Of a DNA stretch of 64,000 bases, positions 48,528 to 57,130 are shown piece by piece; the first letter of the stretch is position 1, and every line of letters starts with the position of its first letter. Source of the stretch: Vibrio rhizosphaerae (GTDB taxonomy: Bacteria > Pseudomonadota > Gammaproteobacteria > Enterobacterales > Vibrionaceae); contig NZ_AP024903.1 in NCBI RefSeq assembly GCF_024347095.1, positions 3,442,365 through 3,506,364 of the forward strand. Direction: 5' to 3'. A model generated the notes under the pieces. The model did not search any database. It was not told where the DNA came from and saw only the letters and a program-made list of their open reading frames with translations. Position numbers and translations under genes: made by a program.

Positions 48528-49421
48528 TTATGACTCTAGTTTTGCAGTCAATGACTGCAATATTTCTTCCAAAGCTTGGCTGTCAGCAACACTGATGGTG
48601 ATTTTCCCTTGCCCTTTATCAGAAAGGTTCACAGAAACTTTAGCCTGCAGCATTTCACCCAATCTATCCGATAAATTCAATGCATGATTCGTTACAATAG
48701 GTTTCTGTGTTTCAGGCTTCGGTGACAGTGCTTTTTTCACCAATTGTTCTGTCTGGCGAACGGTTAACTGTTTTTTCGCAACCTGACTGGCGATTTCCGT
48801 CTGAACTTCGCCTTCGAGCATGAGCAGCGCACGCGCATGACCCATATCTAACTTTTTCTCAGCAACCAATGTCTTAACAATATCGTCAAGCTGATTCAGG
48901 CGTAATAAATTCGTCACCGTGGTACGCGATTTACCAATCGCATCAGCCACTTGTTGATGGGTTAACTTAAACTCATCTTGCAGCCGTTCCAGCGCCTGAG
49001 CTTCTTCAATCGCATTCAGATCTTCACGCTGAATATTCTCAATCAGAGCCATTGCAATGGCCGCACGATCTTCCACATGTTTGACTAAACAAGGAACTTG
49101 CTTCAAGCCTGCGTGTCTGGCAGCTCTCCACCGCCGTTCTCCGGCGATAATTTCATAGTTTCCGTTATCAATCGGCCGCACAACGATCGGTTGGATGATT
49201 CCCTGCGCCTGAATCGAAGCCGACAGCTCTTCCAATGTTTCCGGAGAGACATCTTTCCGGGGTTGGTATACACCGGGTCTCAGGTGGGTAATAGAAATCT
49301 CAGCGAGTTCACCATCAGATGACATCGTTTGACTTTGAGTCGCTACTTGTTGCTTTTCTCTTGCCATAGAACTTGTCGAAAGCAACGCATCCAAGCCTTT
49401 TCCCAAACCACGTTTAGACAT
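48528..49421 (-). CDS. parB: ParB chromosome-partition protein
   Basis: The 297-aa CTP-dependent clamp binds parS and spreads to form the partition complex. It begins MSKRGLGKGLDALL (ParA-contact motif), has the nuclease-like N-domain with EIIAGERRWRAARHAGL (GERRxRA, CTP pocket), LIENIQREDLNAIEEAQAL, and the helix-turn-helix KLTHQQVADAIGKSRTTVTNLLRL. Two perfect parS sites lie at 16.6 and 20.5 kb. It follows parA by 20 bases. Confidence 0.98.
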   Translation of the reverse strand: MSKRGLGKGLDALLSTSSMAREKQQVATQSQTMSSDGELAEISITHLRPGVYQPRKDVSPETLEELSASIQAQGIIQPIVVRPIDNGNYEIIAGERRWRAARHAGLKQVPCLVKHVEDRAAIAMALIENIQREDLNAIEEAQALERLQDEFKLTHQQVADAIGKSRTTVTNLLRLNQLDDIVKTLVAEKKLDMGHARALLMLEGEVQTEIASQVAKKQLTVRQTEQLVKKALSPKPETQKPIVTNHALNLSDRLGEMLQAKVSVNLSDKGQGKITISVADSQALEEILQSLTAKLES

Positions 49422-49441
49422 GTAAGCGGATTCCTTTTTGG

Positions 49442-50215
49442 TTATGCAATGACTTCATCCCGGCGCAACATCTCACCAGCTAACGCAAGATAGGCCTTGG
49501 CACCCACAGAATATTTATCGTAATACATGGCGGGTTTACCATGACTCGGCGCCTCAGCAAGACGAACATTACGTGGGATAACGGTACGGTACACTTTATC
49601 ACCAAAGTGCTGTTTTAATTGATCGGATACCTCATTGGAGAGTCGATTACGAGGATCGTACATCGTTCTCAGTAACCCTTCGATTTTCAGATTACTATTC
49701 ACGACAGCTGCCAACTTACTAATGGTATCCATCAGGGCCGTTAATCCCTCAAGCGCGAAATACTCACATTGCATTGGTACTAAAACAGAATCCGCCGCAG
49801 CCATCGCATTGATTGTAAGGAGGTTAAGAGAGGGAGGACAATCAATAAAGATGAAATCATAGTTATCACGAACTGAAGCCAGAACATTTTTCAACCGGAC
49901 CTCGCGGGCAAAAACTTCCATCAGTTTGATTTCTGCCGCCGTCACATCACCATTGGCAGCAATCAGATGATAACGGCCAGTCGTCTTTTGACAGACCACT
50001 TCCTGAAACGGGACTTCCTCAACCAATAAATCGTAAGCGGTATAATCAATCTGATATTTATCGACACCGCTTGCCATCGTTGCATTGCCTTGCGGATCAA
50101 GATCAATCACTAATATCTTACGTTTCGTTGCTGCCATCGAGGCAGCAAGATTGACACAAGTTGTTGTTTTACCAACACCACCTTTTTGGTTGGCGATTGC
50201 TACTATTTTTCCCAC
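49442..50215 (-). CDS. parA: ParA chromosome-partition ATPase
   Basis: The 257-aa Walker ATPase has MGKIVAIANQKGGVGKTTTCVNLAASMA with the deviant Walker A (KGGVGKTT), DLDPQGNATMASGV, and FIFIDCPPSLNLLTINAM. Lacking an N-terminal helix-turn-helix, it is the type Ib chromosomal form (Soj-like). It moves ParB-parS complexes over nucleoid DNA. It is third in mnmG-rsmG-parA-parB, 15 bases after rsmG. Confidence 0.98.
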   Translation of the reverse strand: MGKIVAIANQKGGVGKTTTCVNLAASMAATKRKILVIDLDPQGNATMASGVDKYQIDYTAYDLLVEEVPFQEVVCQKTTGRYHLIAANGDVTAAEIKLMEVFAREVRLKNVLASVRDNYDFIFIDCPPSLNLLTINAMAAADSVLVPMQCEYFALEGLTALMDTISKLAAVVNSNLKIEGLLRTMYDPRNRLSNEVSDQLKQHFGDKVYRTVIPRNVRLAEAPSHGKPAMYYDKYSVGAKAYLALAGEMLRRDEVIA

Positions 50216-50230
50216 GGCATGCCTCGTTGT

Positions 50231-50863
50231 CTATTCCTTGCGCGATAAGATTACAAGATGACGCTCACCTTCGAGTTCAGGAACGGCTAAAGATTGGATA
50301 TCCGTCACAAAACACCATTCAGGAAGCAAATCTATCTCATCATGCGGTATTTGTCCTTTCAATGCCAAAAAAACGCCCTCATCCGCTTTCGGAAGATGGT
50401 GACACCAATTTACCATATCTATCATGGAAGCAAATGCTCTGCTGAGCACACCATCAAATTTATCTTCAGGCAGGAAATCTTCAACCCGGCTTTGAACCGG
50501 CGTCACGTTACGAATATCCAATTCATAAACCACCTGCTTAATAAACCGGATACGCTTACCTAAGCTATCGAGCAACGTAAATTGCTTATCCGGGTTCATA
50601 ATTGCAAGTGGAATACCGGGTAATCCCGGCCCTGTACCGACATCAATAAAGCGATTACCCAGTAAGTGAGGGCTGACAACGATACTATCCATGATATGTT
50701 TCACCAACATGTCTTCCGGATCGCGCACCGACGTCAAATTATAAGCTTTATTCCATTTATTCAATCGCTCAACATATCCGAGCAAAAGATCCATCTGATG
50801 TTCACTTACCGTGAGATCCGTCTGCGCGATCAACTGCGTCAGACGGGCAGCCAGCGTTGCCAT
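50231..50863 (-). CDS. rsmG: 16S rRNA (guanine(527)-N(7))-methyltransferase
   Basis: RsmG (GidB) methylates N7 of G527; loss gives low-level streptomycin resistance. The 210-aa protein starts [15 protein letters not shown] and has [21 protein letters not shown], the AdoMet motif [17 protein letters not shown] (about 70-86), and LSRAFASM. The start codon follows the mnmG stop after one base (TAA-C-ATG), so translation is coupled. The longer ORF overlaps mnmG by 120 bases and is not supported. Confidence 0.97.
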   Translation of the reverse strand: MATLAARLTQLIAQTDLTVSEHQMDLLLGYVERLNKWNKAYNLTSVRDPEDMLVKHIMDSIVVSPHLLGNRFIDVGTGPGLPGIPLAIMNPDKQFTLLDSLGKRIRFIKQVVYELDIRNVTPVQSRVEDFLPEDKFDGVLSRAFASMIDMVNWCHHLPKADEGVFLALKGQIPHDEIDLLPEWCFVTDIQSLAVPELEGERHLVILSRKE

Positions 50864-50864
50864 G

Positions 50865-52760
50865 TTATGCCGCTTCTCCCTTCTTAAGCATTCCATTTTT
50901 CTTGAGATAAACCAACAAAATAGAAATAGCTGCCGGCGTAATGCCCGAAATCCGGGAAGCAATCCCAACCGTCTCCGGTTTTGCCGCATTGAGTTTAATC
51001 ACAACTTCATTCGAGAGGCCTTTCACAAGGCTATAATCGAGGTCAACCGGCAGTTTGGTATTCTCATGACGCAGTGATTTTTCGATTTCGTCTTGCTGAC
51101 GTTGAATATACCCCTCGTATTTGACCTGAATTTCAACCTGTTCGGCGGCCTGACGATCATCTAACGCTGGTGAATACTGCGGCAAACTCGTCAGTAAATC
51201 ATAGGTCATTTCCGGGCGACGTAATAAATCTTCACCACTTGCTTCTCTGGAAATCGGTGTTTTAAGCATCTCATTCAATGCTTCAACGCCCGCCGATTCT
51301 GGATTGACCCAAATGTCTTTCAGCCGTTGACGTTCACGCGCCATATTTTCAATTTTCTGGTTGAAACGAGCCCAGCGTATATCATCCACCAGACCGAGTT
51401 CCCGGCCTTTTTCAGTTAAACGCAAGTCAGCATTATCTTCACGGAGTAACAAGCGGTATTCCGCACGTGAGGTAAACATCCGGTAAGGTTCACTGGTCCC
51501 GAGTGTTGAAAGATCATCGATCAAAACACCCATGTAGGCTTGATCACGACGCGGGTTCCAACCTTCTTTCTCTTGAGCGTACAAACTCGCATTCAAACCG
51601 GCCATCAAACCTTGCGCTGCCGCTTCTTCGTAACCGGTGGTTCCGTTGATCTGCCCGGCAAAGAACAGACCTTGGATAAATTTGGTTTCATAGGTTTGTT
51701 TTAAATCACGCGGATCAAAAAAGTCATATTCAATCGCATAACCGGGACGAACAATATGTGCATTTTCAAACCCTTGCATCGATTGCACGATTTGCACCTG
51801 CACATCAAACGGTAAGCTGGTGGAGATTCCGTTTGGATATAATTCTGTGGTGGTTAATCCTTCCGGTTCAATGAAGATCTGGTGGCTATTTTTATCAGCA
51901 AAACGCATCACTTTATCTTCGATTGACGGACAGTAACGCGGCCCGATCCCTTCAATTACACCCGCATACATGGGGCTGCGATCCAAATTATTGCGGATCA
52001 CATCATGCGTTTTCTCATTGGTATAAGTGATATAACAAGGAATCTGACGCGGATGTTGATCACGATGACCTAAAAACGAAAATACAGGCGTAGGATCATC
52101 ACCGTGCTGAACCGCAAGCTGAGAAAAATCAACCGAACGAGCATCAATCCGCGGTGGTGTTCCCGTTTTTAAACGATCAACACGGAATGGTAATTCACGC
52201 AGGCGTTGTGCTAAAGCGATCGACGGTGGATCACCAGCACGGCCACCAGAATAGTTTTCCATACCAATGTGGATCTTACCGCCGAGGAATGTTCCGACCG
52301 TCAGGACAACCGCTTTAGCGTGGAATTTAAGACCCATTTGGGTTACCACACCCACGACACGATCCTGTTCAACGATCAGATCATCAGCAGCTTGCTGAAA
52401 CAACGTCAGATTCGGCGCATTTTCCAGTGCGTGACGAACATAAGCTTTGTATAACGCTCTGTCTGCCTGAGCCCGAGTGGCCCGAACTGCCGGCCCTTTT
52501 GAAGCGTTCAGAGTTCTGAACTGAATACCTGCATGATCGATCGCCTGAGCCATCAAACCGCCCAAAGCGTCAACTTCTTTGACCAGATGTCCTTTTCCGA
52601 TCCCGCCAATGGCAGGGTTACATGACATCTGTCCTAACGTATCAATATTATGCGTCAGAAGTAATGTTTTTTGTCCTGTGCGTGCAGAGGAGAGAGCGGC
52701 TTCCGTTCCAGCGTGACCGCCACCAACCACAATGACGTCAAAATTTTCGTGATAAAGCAT
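50865..52760 (-). CDS. mnmG: tRNA uridine-5-carboxymethylaminomethyl modification enzyme, FAD subunit
   Basis: MnmG (GidA) with MnmE installs cmnm5 at U34 of tRNAs. The 631-aa protein has the FAD motif [19 protein letters not shown] (about 11-29), [33 protein letters not shown], and [20 protein letters not shown] [15 protein letters not shown]. The C-terminal helical domain binds MnmE. It is the gene on the left side of oriC, reading away from it, as in E. coli. The partner mnmE is at 57.1 kb. Confidence 0.98.
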   Translation of the reverse strand: MLYHENFDVIVVGGGHAGTEAALSSARTGQKTLLLTHNIDTLGQMSCNPAIGGIGKGHLVKEVDALGGLMAQAIDHAGIQFRTLNASKGPAVRATRAQADRALYKAYVRHALENAPNLTLFQQAADDLIVEQDRVVGVVTQMGLKFHAKAVVLTVGTFLGGKIHIGMENYSGGRAGDPPSIALAQRLRELPFRVDRLKTGTPPRIDARSVDFSQLAVQHGDDPTPVFSFLGHRDQHPRQIPCYITYTNEKTHDVIRNNLDRSPMYAGVIEGIGPRYCPSIEDKVMRFADKNSHQIFIEPEGLTTTELYPNGISTSLPFDVQVQIVQSMQGFENAHIVRPGYAIEYDFFDPRDLKQTYETKFIQGLFFAGQINGTTGYEEAAAQGLMAGLNASLYAQEKEGWNPRRDQAYMGVLIDDLSTLGTSEPYRMFTSRAEYRLLLREDNADLRLTEKGRELGLVDDIRWARFNQKIENMARERQRLKDIWVNPESAGVEALNEMLKTPISREASGEDLLRRPEMTYDLLTSLPQYSPALDDRQAAEQVEIQVKYEGYIQRQQDEIEKSLRHENTKLPVDLDYSLVKGLSNEVVIKLNAAKPETVGIASRISGITPAAISILLVYLKKNGMLKKGEAA

Positions 52761-52935
52761 GAACCGACCTCAGATATTCAGATCCGTATAAGAAATTAAA
52801 GGAGCAGCATTCTACCTTTTTTATCTCCGTTAGAAAATTGATTTCGTGTTTTTGCAGATGATCTTTGAACAATATAAATATATAAGATCTTTATATAGAT
52901 CTTTTATTAGATCTACTATTAGGGAAGCGGATCTT

Positions 52936-52944
52936 TGTGGATAA
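52936..52944 (-). other. DnaA box R1
   Basis: TGTGGATAA, the exact complement of the TTATCCACA consensus. It lies next to the AT-rich unwinding element. Confidence 0.9.
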
Positions 52945-53041
52945 ACCTAAAATGATCAGTTGGATCATTAAGTTCGGGACGATCAGTTTTTGTGATCAAA
53001 CGTTGATCAGATCGAGGATTAGCTGGGATCAAAAATGGCAC

Positions 53042-53050
53042 TTATTCACA
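53042..53050 (+). other. DnaA box, middle of oriC
   Basis: TTATTCACA is a TTATNCACA match between R1 and R4 in the oriC core. Confidence 0.8.
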
Positions 53051-53115
53051 CCCCTCCGCATAGTGATAAGTTATTATTTGGATAACTATAGCTTCTTCAC
53101 TGGATCTTTCTATAC

Positions 53116-53124
53116 TTATCCACA
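53116..53124 (+). other. DnaA box R4
   Basis: TTATCCACA is a perfect consensus at the mioC-side edge of oriC, inverted relative to R1, as in E. coli. Confidence 0.9.
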
Positions 53125-53493
53125 GAATAAAACGCTCAAAAATAAATCAATGGGTCCCTTTCGTTGTTATTTCTGGTCATGGCTTCTGGTTTCAAAGCTG
53201 CCTGAAGTAACAAGAAACGCCTGAATTTTAATCATCTTATCAATGGCGAGTGATTTTAAGCGATTATTTTAAGCAACTGATTTTATATTTAACGGCAGTT
53301 ACAAGCTGTCTGTCTATCAATAGATGCCGCATCAGTGATTATTTCCGTTTTGATATCATCATGACCGGTATAAAAGAGATGTGTTATGAGAGATAAAAAA
53401 CCGTTTCTCTGCGATGGAGCTTTTGTGATGCTTAATGTGGAAAAGCAGGGGACATGATTTCAGGGCAGTTTCGACTACCCTGTGAGTAACTTG

Positions 53494-53502
53494 TTATACA
53501 CA
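53494..53502 (+). other. DnaA box between oriC and the mioC end
   Basis: TTATACACA matches TTATNCACA. It is 6 bases beyond the mioC stop. The stretch 53131-53493 has no gene. Confidence 0.6.
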
Positions 53503-53507
53503 ACCCG

Positions 53508-53948
53508 TCATTCATTGAATTGTGCCAGATGCTGTGTGAGCCATTCTCCGGCGGCATCTTCCGGGACCGGATGTTCAAGAATATCAATCGTATAGCAGTC
53601 TGTCAGCGGGGTTGCCCCGATATCGAGCAGCAGCTCGTAGGCATGTTTTCCTGCGGCGCAGAATGTGTCATAGCTGGAATCACCGATCGCGACAACAGCA
53701 AAAGATAATTTGTCCGTTCTGGGCGGGGTATCCTGAAGTGCGCGGATAAAGGGTTGAATATTATCCGGATATTCACCCGCTCCGTGTGTCGATGTAATGA
53801 TCAGCCAAATGCCTTCTGCCGGGATATCCGCGAAATTCGGCTGGTTATGGATCTCGGTCTTATGGCCTTGTTGTTGTAATAGTTCATCAAGATGATCACC
53901 GACATATTCAGCGCCGCCGAGCGTGCTCCCCGTAATGATATGGATCAT
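53508..53948 (-). CDS. mioC: MioC, FMN-binding flavodoxin-like protein
   Basis: The 146-aa protein has the flavodoxin FMN loop [14 protein letters not shown] (about 6-19), then [14 protein letters not shown] (about 52-65) and [23 protein letters not shown]. MioC supports biotin synthase in vitro. Its transcription toward oriC is a classic feature. The Met of MIHIITG at 53948 is chosen because AGAGG lies 6 bases upstream; the two earlier ATGs are too close to that site. Confidence 0.95.
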   Translation of the reverse strand: MIHIITGSTLGGAEYVGDHLDELLQQQGHKTEIHNQPNFADIPAEGIWLIITSTHGAGEYPDNIQPFIRALQDTPPRTDKLSFAVVAIGDSSYDTFCAAGKHAYELLLDIGATPLTDCYTIDILEHPVPEDAAGEWLTQHLAQFNE

Positions 53949-54104
53949 ATTCATCCTCTTCACAATGGTATTTCACTAATGGAATGTGTTGCTTCTGATT
54001 CAACCGACTGACTCAATGCATGTCTGCAATATGTGTCGAGCAACAAAACGTAGGCATAAGAGTAATCAAACCGAAGCGGGAAAGAAAGACACAACTGTAT
54101 ATTG

Positions 54105-54300
54105 TGTGGATAGCATGGGATCAACCCGTGTGCAGTCGTAAGATTCGATCTGGGAGATAACTTGTATAGTGATGTGTGTGGTTTGTGGGTAACTGTTCAT
54201 GATCATCACCATTGCTCTGTTGGGGATTTCATCGATCATGCACTTGATCCGTTAATCGACTCCTGAGAGGTATAGTTTTGAATGGTGAACATCGATCACC
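54105..54300. promoter_or_regulatory. GATC-rich region upstream of mioC
   Basis: Six GATC sites occur between 54119 and 54296. A near-perfect DnaA box TGTGGATAG lies at 54105-54113 and an operator-like inverted repeat GGTGA...TCACC at 54284-54300. This stretch is at the left edge of the accessory DNA and upstream of mioC, whose promoter is controlled by DnaA in E. coli. The rest of 53949-54385 has no supported gene. Confidence 0.45.
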
Positions 54301-54389
54301 CTCAGACCGTGAAATCACTCGTAAAAATAGGTAATGAAGATGTTGGCCAAAGGATGACTTTCTGCGAGTCAGAACAAATATTTCTCTTT

Positions 54390-54645
54390 AGGGCGTCGCG
54401 GCAACCCCCGCTGCTGTTTAAGCTGAACACACGTCGGTGATCTCCGGCGTCGGGATTCGAACCCCGCATTGATCATAAAGGTACATAGACGACAGCGGTT
54501 GCTGGCTTTATTATGTGTGGCTTCACCTATATTGAATAATAATGGTGGGCTGAATGAGGCTGGCTTCGGTCAGGCCGTTTCCTTTGTGACGGTAGTTCGA
54601 ACCCGTTCAGCTCACCACCTCCAGAGATTCGGACCTCCTTGGTGG
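54390..54645 (+). ncRNA. Structured RNA leader with tRNA-like fold (unknown class)
   Basis: Two elements are seen. At 54400-54504, GCAACCCCCGCTG can pair with CAGCGGTTGC, and a T-arm-like hairpin CGGG-ATTCGAAC-CCCG lies at 54451-54466. At 54543-54617 a 12-bp stem (TGGTGGGCTGAA with TTCAGCTCACCA, one G-U) closes a 51-nt domain with a CTGGC-TTCG-GTCAG hairpin and a T-arm-like CGG-TAGTTCGAAC-CCG hairpin. Both loops share TTCGAAC, whose TTCGAA part is self-complementary. It ends just before the ribosome-site hairpin of the 58-aa ORF. Not a known tRNA; class unknown. Confidence 0.5.
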
Positions 54646-54671
54646 TGAATATCCAACCATCACAAAGGAGG
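54634..54671 (+). promoter_or_regulatory. Hairpin sequestering the ribosome site of the 58-aa ORF
   Basis: CCTCCTT (54634-54640) is the exact complement of the AAGGAGG ribosome site (54665-54671). Six further pairs follow after one mismatch, with a 10-nt loop. Translation of the downstream ORF would need this hairpin opened. Confidence 0.65.
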
Positions 54672-54676
54672 CCAAT

Positions 54677-54853
54677 ATGCCTGCGCAATTTACCCCTAAT
54701 TTACCGCTGACCGCCCGAGGTTATCTGATCGATTTTCTCGGCCTGTGTACCGATGCCGGAACCAATCAGCATGAACTGCGAGAGGTGCTGTTGTACCTCA
54801 ATAACCTGATTACCTTTGATGAAATGCAGTTACAGCAAGAGGATGGGGTGTAA
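54677..54853 (+). CDS. 58-aa protein of unknown function
   Basis: The ORF starts MPAQFTPNLPLTARGYLID and ends QLQQEDGV. It has no signal peptide or obvious motif; residues 13-50 look amphipathic-helical (ARGYLIDFLGL, HELREVLLYLNNL). An exact AAGGAGG site lies 5 bases upstream, inside a 13-pair hairpin. It is followed 12 bases after the stop by a terminator, so it forms a complete small unit with the structured leader. It is G+C-richer than the Hcp/peptidase genes to its right. I do not recognise a family. Confidence 0.6.
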   Translation: MPAQFTPNLPLTARGYLIDFLGLCTDAGTNQHELREVLLYLNNLITFDEMQLQQEDGV

Positions 54854-54864
54854 CACTGAAAAGC

Positions 54865-54890
54865 AAAAGGAGAGCTGGGCTCTCCTTTAT
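54865..54890 (+). terminator. Terminator of the 58-aa ORF unit
   Basis: A perfect 10-bp stem (AAAGGAGAGC with GCTCTCCTTT, 3-nt loop) is followed by a short T-rich tail. Confidence 0.75.
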
Positions 54891-55094
54891 TATGTGTAAG
54901 GATGAAGATCTGATTTTACTGTGGCTGCTTAATCAAAAGTAAATAGCGTCAGAAATATTATTGATAATCAACTGATTTGTATGTGTAAAATTTTGGTACA
55001 AAATCAATTTGAAACTAATTGCATAAAGAAGTTATAGACAGCATTCCTGTTAGTCATCATATTTCATTATTTACATAATGGTGGGTATGAGCAG

Positions 55095-55589
55095 ATGGCA
55101 CATATAGCATATATGACGGTTAATGGTGAGAAGCAAGGGGTGATTTCCAGTGGTTGTAACACCAAAGATTCAATGGGAAATAAATATCAGGAAACTCATA
55201 CTGATGAAATTACCATTCTGGCTTGTGAACAAAATATGTTTAAAGATCAGGGCCAACACGGGAAGACACATCATCCGATTCAAATTATCAAAAATATTGA
55301 TAAATCCAGCCCCCTACTATCGACTGCATTTGCTAAACAAGAATATTTGGATTGTGTGATTGACTTCTTCAGAACCAATGAGCAGGGATATAACGAAAAA
55401 TTTTATTCTATTGAATTGAAAAAAGCAGTGATTACAGGAATCAGTTTTAAACTTCCTCACACCGTTATTGATCATAAAGAAGAGATGAATGAAGTCCTTG
55501 AATTAAGCTATAAGGAGATTATTTGGCGGCATAACATAAGCGGAACGATAGGATATGATAACTGGGATCAAGGCGGTTGGCTGGAATAA
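55095..55589 (+). CDS. hcp: Hcp-family type VI secretion tube protein
   Basis: The 164-aa protein matches the HcpA/TssD group. It has MAHIAYMTVNGEKQGVISSGCNTKDSMGNKYQE (about 1-33), HHPIQIIKNIDKSSPLLSTAF (about 58-78), a central strand block, and the C-terminal SYKEIIWRHNISGTIGYDNWDQGGWLE. Hcp hexamers form the inner tube of the type VI system and chaperone small effectors. No other tss gene is in the window, so it is an orphan or auxiliary hcp. The ribosome site is weak. It is convergent with the lipoprotein/peptidase pair. Confidence 0.88.
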   Translation: MAHIAYMTVNGEKQGVISSGCNTKDSMGNKYQETHTDEITILACEQNMFKDQGQHGKTHHPIQIIKNIDKSSPLLSTAFAKQEYLDCVIDFFRTNEQGYNEKFYSIELKKAVITGISFKLPHTVIDHKEEMNEVLELSYKEIIWRHNISGTIGYDNWDQGGWLE

Positions 55590-55653
55590 ACCGATTTTTG
55601 CACCTGCTCTTTGTATGGAGTCGATGCAAAATATGCGGCTCGTGAAGGTATGA

Positions 55654-56145
55654 TTAGAGATTGACTTCATCTGAGCAGGTTTCTTCTGAATCATAGCCAA
55701 TATAGTAATACCCTTGCCAGACACTGTTTCCCTGAAGTTTCATCGAGTATTGAATTCCTTCGCTGGTTGTACAGTAATGGTAACTATACTTTTTGGGCTC
55801 AGGAATATGAATCAGTCCGATTGCCAAGCCAATATCACTCTCTGAACTGACCTGATAAAAACTATAGCCGTTGTTGATATTTATTTGTTTTCTGTCTTCT
55901 GTTAGCGCATAACAGTTGTCAGCCGATGTGGCCTTATTGATGACATGGCCCTGGGTGATTTGATTGTTGTTTTCCAGATGAACGACAGTGACTTCAACAG
56001 GTAATTTCAGTTTTGAATTTTTGATCGCCAGACATTTACCATGCATCCAGCCAATATCATGAAAACCAGAGTGATGATTGCTTTCTGGTATTGCATGGCA
56101 GGATGTGAGTAACAAAACAGTGCTGAAGCGTAATAATTGTTTCAT
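55654..56145 (-). CDS. Small lipoprotein, candidate immunity protein
   Basis: The 163-aa protein has a lipoprotein signal MKQLLRFSTVLLLTSC with the acylated Cys16, and a mature part with several cysteines (C33, C73-region, C121, C142-region) that fits an exported, disulfide-bonded domain. Its ATG lies one base after the stop of the peptidase gene (TAA-A-ATG). The GGAAG site lies within that gene, so translation is coupled. The family is unknown. Pairing with a cell-wall peptidase next to hcp suggests an outer- or inner-membrane-anchored immunity protein (inference). Confidence 0.7.
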   Translation of the reverse strand: MKQLLRFSTVLLLTSCHAIPESNHHSGFHDIGWMHGKCLAIKNSKLKLPVEVTVVHLENNNQITQGHVINKATSADNCYALTEDRKQININNGYSFYQVSSESDIGLAIGLIHIPEPKKYSYHYCTTSEGIQYSMKLQGNSVWQGYYYIGYDSEETCSDEVNL

Positions 56146-56146
56146 T

Positions 56147-56713
56147 TTATCTTCCATTATATGACCAGTGTGGTGCGTCACTTTTTAGCTTTTTAACACT
56201 ATAAGACGCTCCAACAGTGTGCAATACCGTATTATCATTGACATTTTTCATATAAGTCACTTTAACACCAGTACCATCGTTTTTCTTGATCGTGATTGTA
56301 CCACTCCATGTAATGGTCATATCGATAGCTTTTCCAGCAATATGATTACTTGTCAGTGAAGGTGGATAAATACTTCTGGGAGGAACGGCTAACCCAAACC
56401 CTTTGACCATTTCCAGAGCACCGGCCTTACTTTTTGCCAGATCGTTATGATCCCATTGAATATCAACCCCAGACATTTTTTTAGCTTCTGATGGCTTGCA
56501 TTTCCCCTGTGAAATTTTCCACGACCAGTGAAACAGATAGGCTCGTTTGGCGCTTCTTTTGGTCGTTGATATTTTCACGGTTGCACCAGCATCGGTTAAT
56601 GCTTTGATAAAAGCTTTGGCGTTGGCTTTGAATCCAGCTTCAAGATCCTCAACACTCTGGCTATTCTTTGCATGTGAATTTGCCCATGTTACCCAATACC
56701 GACCGCTTTTCAT
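56147..56713 (-). CDS. M15-type zinc peptidase, candidate type VI effector
   Basis: The 188-aa protein has the M15/VanY-type signature SNHIAGKAIDM (SxHxxGxAxD, H124 and D131) and a C-terminal HW (SDAPHWSYN, H182), the three zinc ligands of D,D- or L,D-peptidases acting on peptidoglycan stem peptides. The N-terminal part (1-60), with MKSGRYWVTWANSHAKNSQSVEDL, is helical. No signal peptide is present, as expected for a protein delivered by Hcp or VgrG rather than the Sec system. It lies upstream of and coupled to a lipoprotein gene. The cut site in the wall is unknown. Confidence 0.75.
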   Translation of the reverse strand: MKSGRYWVTWANSHAKNSQSVEDLEAGFKANAKAFIKALTDAGATVKISTTKRSAKRAYLFHWSWKISQGKCKPSEAKKMSGVDIQWDHNDLAKSKAGALEMVKGFGLAVPPRSIYPPSLTSNHIAGKAIDMTITWSGTITIKKNDGTGVKVTYMKNVNDNTVLHTVGASYSVKKLKSDAPHWSYNGR

Positions 56714-57130
56714 TTGGTTGTTGTCCTCAGAATGATGGGGTTGTTGATTTTTTGCTTTATACGATTTTCGTGGTGTTGTTTATTTGGAGAAAACCTATAA
56801 GGTCAGGCTTGAAGGGATGACACCATAGATGCCTCACTGACTTGGAGAGGAATTATTCTAAATTTATCACTTAGTTAATTATACATTCAGTTTCATTTTC
56901 TTTTTATGATGAGATATTGTGCCGGAGAATGCTCTAATTTTATTGAATAGATAGTTTTTAATTGTTTGTAATGGGACTTTTTGACTGGGCATGAATAGCA
57001 AGCAACAAGGCATGAAGCAAAGGTATGTAAAAGGGAGTAAAACCGATTCATAAACAAAATTCCAAAATGACCATAATTGGCTTGATTTGTTGTGAAGGGT
57101 TTTACTCGTTTCTCTGATTAAAAAGCGACT
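56714..57130. other. Intergenic stretch at the right edge of the accessory insertion
   Basis: About 417 AT-rich bases hold no supported gene. A perfect 10-bp inverted repeat (GAGTAAAACC at 57035-57044, GGTTTTACTC at 57098-57107) lies near the mnmE end and could be a weak terminator or insertion scar. The peptidase-gene promoter must lie at the left end. Confidence 0.45.

Larger units (their letters stand above)
52850..53130. other. oriC: Chromosomal replication origin oriC
   Basis: Three AT-rich 13-mers (GATCTTTATATAG, GATCTTTTATTAG, GATCTACTATTAG) start at 52886, 52898 and 52910, exactly 12 bp apart. They are followed by the DnaA box TGTGGATAA at 52936 (R1 orientation), TTATTCACA at 53042, and TTATCCACA at 53116 (R4 orientation). 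At least 13 GATC sites fall in about 280 bp. The mnmG-oriC-mioC order and box orientation equal E. coli and V. cholerae oriCI. It is in the initiation role for DnaA/SeqA-Dam control. Confidence 0.96.

Noticed and set aside
52937-53224. 95-aa ORF across oriC
   Set aside because: It runs through the DnaA boxes and has no protein-like composition.
54995-55015. Possible sigma-54 promoter (TTGGTACAAAAT...) before hcp
   Set aside because: The -24 GG is present but no GC follows at the -12 position.
57035-57107. 10-bp inverted repeat as the end of a mobile element
   Set aside because: No transposase or target duplication is seen; it may be a simple hairpin.
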